From the NCBI GenBank assembly GCA_039707655.1, contig CM077676.1, positions 381,865,614-381,929,613 of the forward strand: a DNA stretch of 64,000 bases, given 5' to 3'. Positions within the stretch are counted from its first letter, which is position 1. The number at the start of each line of letters is the position of its first letter. Made by a program: the position numbers and the translations under genes. The notes below the pieces were generated by a model, which saw nothing but the letters and a program-made list of their open reading frames with translations, ran no database searches and was not told the origin of the DNA. Positions 1 through 11,390 of the stretch are shown piece by piece. This DNA is from Elymus sibiricus. Its lineage: Eukaryota > Streptophyta > Magnoliopsida > Poales > Poaceae.

Positions 1-199
1 GTTTGTTTTGCAAACTATTAGTAAAGTGTTTACTGGGCATTTGACTGATGAGAGTAGGAGAAATACTGGAAGTAAAACTGTTAGAAGTATAAATGCAAAA
101 AGAGAGAAGACTGGAATATCCAGCTCATGTATGAATGTCATACAAGTTATTGATGTATAGAAGGCTGGTCAAAGAAATATTTTTTGGGGATTATGATTA

Positions 200-2120
200 A
201 ACATGTTAATCACTGATTCTTGGGTATTGTGATTGAAAGTTGATCACCGGAATACCCGCTCGATTGCTTTCCGTTGCAATTCGATGCAAGAACTACTATG
301 GCCTAAAAGACTTGTCGGGAATGAGGTTTAGATACGCGTTGGGTACATAGTAAATGTTACTATACCTTCCATCGGTGTATTTCCTTCTGTATTTATTTTT
401 ATAATTCATTTAGAGTTTTATACACTCTAGTCCATTGCATAAGGTATCTTGCAAGAAGGTTGTTCATAAGAGAACTTTTGATGTTCGGTGTTATGAATAA
501 CATAAGGGCCATACTTTCATTATGAATGAGATGTATGTTATGAATATTGATAATAATACATTACCTATGTATTTACTTTCATAATTCATTTTAGAGTTTT
601 ATACACTCTAGCCCATTTGCATAATGTTTGTTGCAAGAGTGTTGTTCATAAAAGAACAATTGTTGTTCAGTATTATGAAAAACGTAAGGGCCATACTTCC
701 ATCATGGATGGGATGTATGTTATGAATATTGATGGTAATATGATACATCCATAACACTGACGCTAAATGTCGCAAGACTAAAAGAATACCACATATGTAT
801 GGCACTGCATTTAGTCACATTGGAGAAACCCGCATGGAGAAATTCCATTATGATGGATTTTGAAGTCGTTTGATTATGAATCATCTGACACTTGCAACTT
901 TTGTCCGAAGAGTGAAGTGACTGAAAAACCGTTCACATGCCATAAGGAACGAGCAACGAACTTATTGGTGATCATACATTTTGATATGTGTAGTCCGATA
1001 AATGTTGTTGCTAGCAGTGGATTTATCTATCTTCAAAATGACTCAAGTAGATATATGGATATTTACTTGATGAGACGTAAGTCTGGGTCTTTTGAAATCG
1101 TTCAAAAGGTTTTTCAAAATGAAGTAGAAATTATTGTAACAAGAAAATTATGTTTCTGCAATTGGATTGCGGAAAGGAATATTTGAGTTACAAGTTTAAC
1201 GAATGTCTGATGAGTTGTGAAAAGAATTTCATAACTTGCACCTCCCGGAACACCACTGTGAGTGGAATGTCTGTGAAGATGTAATCAAACCATTTAAGAC
1301 ATGGTAAGATCAAAGATGACATAAATCAATGTGCCATTATCCCTTTTAAAAGTAATGTTTTAGAGACTGCGGCTTTTACACTGAAAAGAGCTCCATCGGG
1401 TCTGTTGAAATGACGCCATGGTATGGTACGCCCAACCATGTTTTATCTTTTCTTAACATTTGGAATATGGGGCTTGTGTAAAATGTTTACAAACCTATTC
1501 CAAATCAGACAAGTGCTACTTTGTAGGTTATCCCAAGATTGGGTATTCCCCCACCACTATACCGAGGCAAAAGGTTTTGCCACAAAGAACGGTATGCTTT
1601 TATAGAGAATGGTTCTTGCAAAAGGGTGAGTGGGAGGACAGTGCAACTCGAGTTATCTCATCATGGCAAGAACCATTCTCTTCATGGCAAGAACCATTCT
1701 CTATAAAAGCCGCAAATGAGATACACAAGGAAGTGCAAACCTCTCAGGTGCGCAAATGAGATATTGTTGTTAGACAAAGTATACCTACGATACACAAGGA
1801 AGTGTTGATGGGCCCTGACTCCGGAATTGGCTAAATGCCAATACAATCCGAGATAGTTTCCATAAATGATTCAAGATTATATCTTGATAAACCCTTCGGA
1901 AGACTTAGAGTCTAAACGAATTGTAATGGAACTACAAACTGATGTGGATAAAATGTTTTTCCATAAAGCTTGACTTGTTGAAATAACAAGTTCAAGGAGT
2001 TGACTACGATGAGGTTGTCTCACCGTAGCAATGCTTAAAGTCGGTTCGGGTTAAACTAGCAATTAATACATATTTCAATCATGAGATATGATACATGGAT
2101 GCCAAAAGGATTTCCATGAG
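200..2120 (+). pseudogene. decayed Copia gag-pol (protease to RT)
   Basis: This is a heavily mutated remnant of a Copia polyprotein. Short in-frame pieces match, in the right order, the intact Copia protein on the minus strand at 57030-61013: a protease/pre-integrase stretch (about 300-860), the integrase zinc region and core (860-1190, with IIHFDMCSP and YLQNDSSRYMDIYLM in place of IIHTDVCGP and FTDDLSRYGYIYLM), the APSKSVE-like and FIGYPK-like stretch (about 1390-1560), and the start of reverse transcriptase (about 1990-2110). Many stops and frameshifts separate them, so it cannot be translated. It ends abruptly near 2115, where a different repeat begins. The match to Copia is clear; the exact family is not. 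Confidence 0.8.
375..745 (+). repeat. degenerate tandem duplication inside the Copia remnant
   Basis: Two copies of a roughly 185-bp segment lie head to tail (about 375-560 and 565-745). Both contain ATAATTCATT..AGAGTTTT, TACACTCTAG, a TTGTTCATAA..AGAAC block, AAGGGCCATACTT and GGATGTATGTTATGAATAT-like ends. They have diverged by perhaps 15 percent. The corresponding protein stretch occurs once in the intact Copia, so the duplication arose after insertion or in a derived lineage. Confidence 0.7.
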
Positions 2121-2214
2121 ATGGAAATGCAACTTAGGAAAGATCAAAAAGCTTGTATGCATCTCCATAGTGATCCTGGGCGTGCTCGCAGTACCGAATT
2201 TTTTTGTTTTCTGC

Positions 2215-4345
2215 TGCGTTCCCCTTCAGTTAGGCCAAAAGCCTAAGCTTGGGGGAGTACGTATTTCTCACCGACATTACATTCATGTATCACACATTCA
2301 TTCCAGTTGTCGGTGTTCCTCCTTTTTCATGGTATATCCATATTTAGTTTTATTTTCGCTTTCTTTTGTGTGTTTGAAAAATTTATGAAAAAACAAAAAA
2401 AAATAGTTCTAGCTGCTTTTCGGTTTTTCTTTCCTTGTTAGTTAGTTGCATTAAAAGAAAACCCAAAAAGATTTCTCATTTCTTCTTTTGTGTTTGTTGG
2501 GAGTTCTTCGATGTAAATAGTTTTTCTCGCTTTTCATTTTTCTTCTTTCATTTACTTTCTTCAGAAAAACTAAAAACTCCAAAAACATTTCAGTGTGTTT
2601 CTTTGAATTTCTTTCCTTTCCTTTGAGTCGTCGTAAGGAGAAGACTATGCTAGAATTGTTAAGAGGCTCTCATATGCTTTGTTGATTGATCTAATGAAGA
2701 ACCAATATTACCTTGTCTTCTCCTTTGAATAAATGTTTGCAGATTTCAGCTTGGTCCACATCACACTTGCACTATTATTATTATCACATCATTCGATCGT
2801 GCAAGTGAAAGGCAATAATGACGATATTTTGATGAAGTGAATGTGGCAAGGAAAGGCTGGTATGAACTCTTTTTGTTTTCGTTTTTGTAAATATGTTTAG
2901 CTCGGTATCCATGGTTCAGCATATTATGACTAAATATGTTTGTGATGACAATTAGAGATCATAGTTGCTCATGCCATGCTTAAGTAGCTAGGAGTGGATA
3001 ATGATTTATCTTGTGTGTCAACATGTATTAAAATGGTTATGATATAGTATGTTAGTATGGTATCCTCCTCTGAATAATTAAAGTGGCTTGACTTGGCACA
3101 TGTTCACGCATGTAGTTGATTCAAAACCAATACAGCCTTCATGATATTTATGTTCAGAGTGTTTATATCTTACTCATGCTCATGTTCAATGTTAATTATT
3201 CGCAATGCATGATTATGACCGTTGTCGCTCTCTAGTTGGTCGCTTCTCAACCTATTTGCTAGCCTTCACCTGTACTAAGCAGAAATACTGCTTGTGCATC
3301 CAAAATTCTTAAACCCAGTTATTCCAGATGAGTCCACTATACCTACCTATATACGGTATTATCCTGCAGTTCCAAGTAAATTTGCATGTGCCACCTCTAA
3401 TCATTCAAATAAACATCTGTTTTGTGTGCCCATACCGCTCATGGAGCGATGGGGCGGTCAATATCTTCCATGCTAAGCGGGTTATTCTCATGATGAGTGT
3501 TTATTCACTTTGTCATTGCACGAGAGAGGCTGGTAATTGGGATGCCCAGTCCCACAATCAAAAACAAAGAAAAATATAATAAACAAACTCCCCCGGAAAG
3601 TTGATTGCTTGGAGGGCACCCGTGAATTCGGCTAGCCATGGCTTGTGTCTGAATGGTGGTGGGGAGTAAAACTTTACTTTTCTGCTTGGGAACCACCAAT
3701 AATGTGTTTAGCATGAAAGATATTGAAAACCTTTGACGTAACGTTGACAGGAAAGGCACACCACTCAAAATTGTATTCATCTCTGTTTTAAGCTTCGAGC
3801 TCTGGCACCTCTGCAAATCCCTGCTTCCCCTCTGCGAAGGGCCTATCTATTTACTTTAATGTTATCGAGTCATCACCTTCTCATTCAAGCACCAACTTTG
3901 AGAGCACTATTGTCATTCTTAGTTTAACATGCATTGAGTCTAGTTAATGTTGGATGCGAGCATGACTGGATCTCTTCTACCCTGAATTACAATGTTTAGT
4001 CACTGCTTGAACTTCAGAGGTGCTCTGCATTTATGTTTTGCGGTCTCAGAAAGGGCTAGCGAGATACCATGTTATCATATTATATCATGATTGTACTGAT
4101 AAAACTGTTGGCATTTGAGATATGTTATTATTGCTCGCTAGTTGATTATACCATTATCATGAGTAGATGTGAGACTTAATTGTTATCATTCATATGGTTA
4201 GTTCATGATCCTTGCTGAAACTTGAACGCTAGCTAAGAATATATACAGCAACCGAACAAAAGAGTTTGTAAAAGTTTTTCTTTATCACTTTTAGTTTGTC
4301 AACTGAATTGCTTGAGGACAAGCAATGAGTTAAGCTTGGGGGAGT
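2215..4345 (+). mobile_element. Gypsy-type 3' internal non-coding region up to the polypurine tract
   Basis: This stretch has no long reading frame. It contains the AAGCTTGGGGGAGTA block near 2246 and a second AAGCTTGGGGGAGT at 4332-4345 directly before an LTR start, the layout of the long 3' non-coding region and polypurine tract of Triticeae Gypsy elements of the Sabrina/WHAM/Fatima group. The 5' part (gag, pol, 5' LTR) is missing; the left edge abuts the Copia remnant. The family name is an inference from remembered sequence character. Confidence 0.6.
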
Positions 4346-5754
4346 TGATACGTCCCAAACGTATCTACTTTTCCAAACACTTTTGCTCTTGTTTTTGACT
4401 TTAATTTGCATGATTTGAATGGAACTAACCCGGACTAACGCTGTTTTCAGCAGAATTGCCATGGTGTTATTTTTGTGCAGAAATCAAAGTTCTCGGATTG
4501 AGCTCAAAATTTACGGAGAATATTTTCAGAATATATAAAAAATACTGGCGTCGAGACCTACTGGAGGGGGGCCACCCAGGAGCCACGAGCACGTAGGACG
4601 CACCTACCCCCAGGGCGCGCCCTACAAGCTCATGGGCCCCACGAGCCTCCGTTTGCCCTAACTCCAACTCCATAAGTACCGTCTCGCGGAGAAAAAAATC
4701 AGAAAAAAGAATCATCATGTTTTATGAGACGGAGCCGCCGCCACCTCCTGTTCTTCATCGGGAGGGCTGTTCTGGAGTCCGTTCGGGGCTCCAGAGAGGG
4801 GGATTCGCCGCCGTCGTCATCATCAACCATCCTCCATCGACAATTCCATGATGCTCACCACCGGGGGTGAGTAATTCCTTCTTAGGCTTGCTGGACGGTG
4901 ATGGAGTTGGATGAGATTTATCATGTAATCGAGTCAATTTGTTAGGGCTTGATCCCTAGTATCCACTATGTTCGGAGATTGATGTTGCTATGACTTTGCT
5001 ATGCTTAATGCTTTTCACTAGGGCCCGAGTGCCATGATTTCAGATCTGAACTTATTATGTTTTCATGAATATAATTGAGTCTTTGATCCGATCTTGCAAG
5101 TTATACGCACCTACTATGTTGTTATGATCCGCAGACCCCAGGGTGACAAAAACTGGGATTCACTCCGGTGATGACCGTAGTATGAGGAGTTCATGTATTC
5201 ACTATGTGCTAATGCTTTGTTCCGGTTCTCTATTAAAAGGAGGTCTTAATATCCCTTAGTTTCCTTATGGACCCCGCTGCCACGGGAGGGTAGGACAAAA
5301 GATGTCATGCAAGTTCTTATTATAAGCACGTATGACTATATACGGAATACATGCCTACATTGAATTGATGAATAGGAGCTATTGTGAATCGCTCTAGGTT
5401 GTGACTGTTATATGATGAATGTCATCCAACACAAATATCCATTGTTGATCCGATGCCTACGCTTTGCTCATATTGATTCTTGCTAAGTTACTACTGTTGT
5501 TGCTGTTGTTACAATCACTACAAAACTGCTACTGTTACTGCTACTGTTATTGTTACCGCTACTATCAAAACTATTAAACTACTGTGCTACTAAACACTTT
5601 GCTGCAGAGATACTAATTCCCAAGTGTGGTTGAATTGACAACTCAACTGCTAAGGCTCATAAGTATTCTTTGGCTCCCCTTGTGTCGAATCAACAAATTG
5701 GGCGAAATACTACCCGCGAAGACTATCGCGATCCCCTATACTTGTGGGTTATCA
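4346..5754 (+). repeat. Gypsy LTR (3' LTR), about 1.41 kb
   Basis: It starts TGATACGTCCCAAACG immediately after the polypurine tract and ends CTTGTGGGTTATCA, giving the TG..CA ends of an LTR. No primer binding site follows, consistent with a 3' LTR. The related LTR at 7492-8257 starts TGATACGTCTCCG on the opposite strand. No clean 5-bp target duplication was found because the right end is joined to another repeat. Confidence 0.65.
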
Positions 5755-5755
5755 C

Positions 5756-7491
5756 TGCTGCATAGCCTGTCTTTGCTTATTACTGTTGATACCATACCTG
5801 TTATCCTATATGCTTAGTATAGGTATGCTAGTATCCCATCAGTGGCCCTACACCCTTGTCTGTGTTGCCATGCTATGTTATCAGGGTTACCCGAACAAGT
5901 GGTCCTTGTATCGAAACCTGAACACACCATTAGGACCATGCAATTGTACGACTCTGCAGAGCCGCGCACCAAGTGTGATCTTACTGAGGGTGGTTCCTCG
6001 TATTTCACTCTCGATGATGGCTCTGCAATGCAGCACATCAGGTGTGATCTTACTGAGGGTGGTTCCTCATATTTCACCCTCGATGATGTCTCCGTCGTGC
6101 AGTACATCAAACGTGATCTTATCGAGGGTGATTCCTCAGATTTCACCTTGATGGTATGGACCTGAGTCCCGACAGCCAATAATGTTAAAGACCGGTCGGC
6201 TCCAAGAGCACCCGTGAGCGATGTTGTGGCGGAATGACAGGGCAGGTGGAGACCACCTAGGAGAGAGGTGAGCCTGGTCCCTGGACGGTGTCCGCGGTTA
6301 TTTCAAAATAACACGCTTAACGAGATTGGGTATTTGATCTGAGACTGCCATTGGCATATACGCACTAACCGCCGCGCGGGATAATGGTTTATGGGCCCCT
6401 CAGTGTCGTACATTCTCCCGAAAGCTCCGTTAGACGTCACAGTTGAGCGGGCTGATTGTTGGTGTGAGCGGCATGCGTTTACAGAGGTGGGCTTGGTCCC
6501 CTGCCAGTCTCGCAACGTGCAGGAGCGCTTAGGGTGATGGGTCCATGACCCCTTCGCGCTTAGGATGTAGACCGGCGTGCTGACCTCTCTGGAGAGCCTA
6601 GGTAGGACTACGATGTGTCGATCATCCGAGGTCGTGCATTACCCAGGAAAGTATGTCCGGCCAAAGGTAATCGAGCATATCGGGAAATGTGGTGCACCCC
6701 TGTAGGGAAGTTAATCTATTCGAATAGCTGTGTCCACGGTAACAGGACGACTTGGAGTTGTATCCCGACCTCTTACAACTAAAACCGGATACTTGATAAA
6801 ATACACCCAAATAACCGACAGATACCCCCAGCGATTGCTTTCTCTCAGGGAGACGAGGAGAGGATGTCCGGGCAGGTTATTGCTATATGTATGTACCAGA
6901 TGATACCATATACGTTCCTCTCTTCATTCGCTGCAAGACGCTCTAAATCTCTTCTCTTGCTGCAAGATGGTGGTGCCTCGTGATACATTGAGCTTCCCCC
7001 TTATCCTGGCATTTCTGCAGTTTACTCCACAGATATAGCCCCATTCCTTTGATACCGATGCATATCTAGTATAGATCTGATGTAAGTCTTGCGAGTACTT
7101 TGGATGAGTGCTCACCGTTGCTTTGCTACTCTTTTCATTCGACCCGGTTGCTGCAGCAGTTGGTAGCACCGCGGATGCAGGTTACCCCGACTGTGCTTAC
7201 TACGTGGAGACCGATGACCAGGAGTAGTTCGGAGGTCCCAGGCAGGAGGCCTTGCCTTTCGATCTAGTGTCGTTGTTTTGCTCTGCCTTCTTAAGGCAAA
7301 CTTTTTCTAACTATGTCTGTACTAAGATATGACTTATGTATTATGGGTCCTCGTGACCCGGGCTTGTAAAATAAACAGTTATGTTTAAATTTGTGTCATA
7401 GAGTTGTGTTGTGATATTGACGTGAGTCACCGTTTGTGATCGTGCATGATGCGTGTATGATTAGTGCACGATTATAAATGGGGGCATCACA
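5756..7491 (+). repeat. second LTR-like block, about 1.7 kb
   Basis: The block begins TGCTGCATAGCC and ends ATGGGGGCATCACA, the ending style of several Triticeae Gypsy LTRs. It lacks a reading frame with recognisable domains and carries three 69-bp repeats near its left end. The bases flanking it (ATCAC left, ACATC right) are not a target duplication, so it is more likely a truncated or recombined LTR than a clean solo LTR. Confidence 0.45.
5975..6165 (+). repeat. 69-bp tandem repeat, about 2.8 copies
   Basis: GTGATCTTA starts copies at 5975, 6044 and 6113, an exact 69-bp (23-codon) spacing. Each copy contains GAGGGTG(G/A)TTCCTC, a TTTCAC(T/C) motif and GATGATG(G/T)CTC. The third copy is incomplete. 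Confidence 0.85.
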
Positions 7492-8257
<766 letters not shown>

Positions 8258-8530
8258 ACCGCCTCCGAAGTACTAGTACTCACGAGGCAAGAACCCAACA
8301 AATGATTAAGTATTGATGTCAAAACAACGCAAGGAATAGTTAAAGTACTCTGAACCAAATGCTTCTCAACAATGTGTGGAATGAAATAATTCTTGCCAGA
8401 ATCGATCCAAACATGAGACATAGCACCAATCGGAGGGGAGGGGAGGGGGCCTAGGCTTCACAAATTTGAAAAGCGGATTATTTCTCCAACAGACCAAAGG
8501 TAGGACGTGCAAGAAAATGGGAGTAACACA
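8258..8530. other. unassigned spacer between LTR fragment and LINE tail
   Basis: No domain, splice signal or terminal repeat was recognised here. A 62-codon minus-strand frame is present but resembles nothing I can name. Confidence 0.4.
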
Positions 8531-9805
8531 TTTTTTTTAGTTTTTCTAGACAATCTCGTGAAGCTTTATTAAATTGTCACAATGTTTATAAGGACAAAAT
8601 TAAGAGTATCAGGCTGACCTAACCAAACACAGCAGACAGCCCCTAACGATAACGCATGCTTCGCTAAATTGTGAGCCTCGGTATTCGAGCCCCTAAACTC
8701 ATGAATAAAATTACATATAGGAAAAGAGAGTGGATTTTCTACTCTCTGGTGTACTACACCCGAGTTGTTCAAAGACTGAAAAAGCATTATCAAGCAACAT
8801 CCAAAAAATCTAAAATTTTGTGACATCAATCTCTAAGAAATGTTTGAGGTTGTTGCAAAGTTTCATAAAAAAATAACATCTGGGGAGCTCCCACAAAAAA
8901 ATCGTTGCTCAAACAGTGTACAAAACTTTGAGCAGCGATTTTTTTTGTGAGAGCTCTTGTGGTGTTACTTTTGGATGAAATTTTGCAAGAACCTCAAACA
9001 TTTGATAGAGTTTGTTGTCACAAAAATTCAGAATTTTTGGATGTCGTTTGATAACGGTTTTTAAATTTTGGACAAACTCGGGTGTAGTACACTGAGAGTG
9101 GCCACTACTTTCCGATAGGAAAACCTATAGAACGACCCCTAATCTCCCAGATGATTGCCACATACCGCTGCACTGCCTTGCTTGATATCATCGAAGACCA
9201 CCTTGCAGTCTGAGGCTACTTGGATCTGTTGGACATATAAATCATCAGCTAGTGCCAAATCTTCTCTCATAGCCAAGGCCTCCAATGTTGTTGGATCAGA
9301 AATACCCCACCACACAATCGCAGATGCACCCAAGAAAGCTCCGTCTTGGTCTCTGCTCACTGCACCAACAATCCCAATTGTACCACTTCTAGTTAACGCA
9401 GCGTCTACATTCATTTTTGTTAAACCATCAAGTGGCGCCAGCCAGTGACTTGGCCTCGGCGGGCTGGTGTGGTTCTTGCTGGTACAGGCTTCTCCAGGAG
9501 CTTCATCTTTCCCAGGAAAGAATTGATAAAACAGTGCGTCGAATACGGGCTCTGAAAAATTTCACCGTGGATCGCCTTTCTCCTAGCATGCCATAAAGCC
9601 TAATGTGTCACCACCACTGATGAAATCATCATGCAGTACATCATCATGTAGAATCTAGTTCTTCGCTTCTGTTTCTTGATGAGTACACATGCGCTGAGTC
9701 AACTCCGCCGGACAGAGAGCCCACACGCTACGGGCCATATAACAGTCAAGTAAAGCATGCCTCCACGTATCTTCCGCTCCACAAAAATGACAGACGGACG
9801 TTGTT
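8531..9805 (-). pseudogene. LINE 3' end: zf-RVT and RNase H-like domains, disrupted
   Basis: Read on the minus strand, about 9805-9640 encodes the zf-RVT zinc region common in plant LINEs (VCHFCGAEDTWRHALLDCY). About 9414-9139 encodes the first half of an RNase H-like domain (NVDAAL, GAVSRDQDGAFLGAS, TLEALAMREDLALADDL, VASDCKVVFDDI), and 8716-8570 encodes its C-terminal end (FIHEFRGSNTEAHNLAKHAL, then VWLGQP). The two halves are separated by a 389-bp insertion. The 3' end carries TTTAATAAAGC and an A-run (T8531-8538 on the plus strand). There is no upstream reverse transcriptase, so the copy is 5' truncated. Frame breaks around 9420-9640 show it is dead. Confidence 0.8.
8726..9114. mobile_element. 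389-bp hairpin transposon (MULE-like MITE) with 9-bp TSD
   Basis: The element is bounded by perfect 9-bp direct repeats ATAGGAAAA at 8717-8725 and 9115-9123. It is a near-complete inverted repeat: the left GTGTACTACACCCGAGTT and the right AACTCGGGTGTAGTACAC pair perfectly, and the arms continue to pair (with mismatches) to a loop near 8925. A 9-bp target duplication is typical of Mutator-like transposons. There is no coding capacity. It sits inside the RNase H domain of the LINE remnant and therefore inserted after it. Confidence 0.8.
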
Positions 9806-9995
9806 GACATGTGACGATGGTGAAGGACCTCGCTGGTCGGAATTTAGTGTTGAGACAAACGCCACAAAAACATCCTTATTTTGCTTGGGACACGAATTTT
9901 TCATAGAGCTGACCAGCTATTATTTTTGCAGTCTTGATTTGAGCCTCCTCCCTAATTCTCAAGCCAACTCTCTCTGCTTAACTTAGTATGCAATA

Positions 9996-10698
9996 GGGTT
10001 TGTACCACGTACGTCTCTTGGCCCTCGCCTCGTGCACTCGCGCGAGGGCGATCAGGAACCCACGCCTCCCGCTGGCGTCGCCGTAGATCGGCTTCGTCTT
10101 CCGTGGTGTTAGGCCATGGAGGCGCAGTGGATCTCGGCCCTTGCCGGCGGGAGGGCTCCTACATTGTTTTTATGTGTTTTTTGGTGTTCGTCTAGGGTTT
10201 GTGTTCTGTTCAGGAAGACGAGACGGCGGCGGCTCCCTGAAGTTGGAATAAGTTTCTCCCCGCCTAAGCCCCGTTCTGGCGGTGCGTCTAGCATTATCAG
10301 AGGGCGTGTGGAGATTTGTCTCCGACGGATCTCGCGGGATTCGGTCGGCGTTTGTCTTCGGTGGATCCACTTGGATCCGGTCTTCGTTCGTATGTGTTCG
10401 TGTGTCTTCAGGTTAGATCCTTCCGGTCTACGCTTCTCTTCATCGGCGGTGGCTGCTCTTCTGGCGCGCTGGTCCTTTTGGGCCTTAGCACAACGACTTC
10501 CCGACTGTCTACTACAGTAAGGTTTGCCCGGCTCTGATGATGGAGGGGCGATGACGGCGGCGCGCCTTCGGCTGGCTCTAGTGATTGTAGTCGTCGCTAG
10601 GTGGTCTACGGACCTGAATATAATTTTTACTTCTAGTGTTCTTTATACTGCCTTGATAGTTGATGAATAGATCGGAAACTTTTCTCGCAAAAAAAAAA
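9996..10698 (+). mobile_element. short poly(A) retroposon (LINE-derived, internally deleted)
   Basis: A 16-bp direct repeat, AACTTAGTATGCAATA, flanks the segment (9980-9995 and about 10699-10714), and the segment ends in a pure A-run after TTTTCTCGCA. This is the signature of target-primed reverse transcription. The GC-rich left part resembles a LINE 5' UTR and the right part a LINE 3' UTR, with no ORF1 or reverse transcriptase between them, so it must have been mobilised in trans. Confidence 0.75.
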
Positions 10699-10714
10699 AA
10701 CTTAGTATGCAATA

Positions 10715-11390
10715 CGAGAAAATTTCTCTGGATTGTCCTTGCTCCAAGCCCAAAAATCGGGCATGGCTCCCCCTATACCTGCGCCCCTCTAACCCTACGT
10801 CCGCCTATACCAACTACCGTAACTCTACCTTATTATAATCTCTACTCTACTACTGCGAGTATAGTTGAAGAATGCCCGACGGCCGCCGGACTAAAATGAA
10901 CCTCAGTTGCGGTATAGTGTCCGTAACCCGAGTGGCCGCCGGCTGCCGGTGCCTGCCCCTCACGCTCCTCGCCCGTCGCTGGCGTGGGGAGTGAAAAACT
11001 TGCCACGTCGCCGGTGTTGTGCGTGTGGCCACTGCCTCCGCCTAATCGTCGGCGTCGCCGTGCACCGATGCCCTGTCGGGGTCGACTGAACTGGTTGAAG
11101 AATGCCCAACACGCGGCGTAACGATTGTGTCTTGTTGCTTCCCGGTGGGCGTTGGGCCTATTGTTTGGGTATTGGGCCTCCTATTGAAGCGGCCACGGGG
11201 CGAAATTTAGTATTACCACCTTGCTCTGGCCCAAATCCCTTCCCCCGACCCGATTAATGCTTGCACTGGACATAGTAAAAAGGAAAGCCTCCCTGCCGCC
11301 TGCCGAGGCGCTCGTTCCTCCTGCCGACTAGGGGCGGCGGCTGCTCTCGCTCCTGCGGAACGCTCGCCTCGCCGCGGCAGTTGTGTTGCC
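10715..11390 (+). promoter_or_regulatory. upstream region of the TPR gene remnant
   Basis: This is GC-rich, low-copy looking sequence ahead of the TPR exon 1. It probably holds the former promoter and 5' UTR. GTTGAAGAATGCCC(A/G)AC-type words occur twice (about 10863 and 11095), suggesting a small duplication. I could not place a TATA box with confidence. Confidence 0.35.

Noticed and set aside
5814..6179. Overlapping repeat-containing frames on both strands
   Set aside because: The 69-bp repeat length is a multiple of three, which keeps several frames open; no protein family match.
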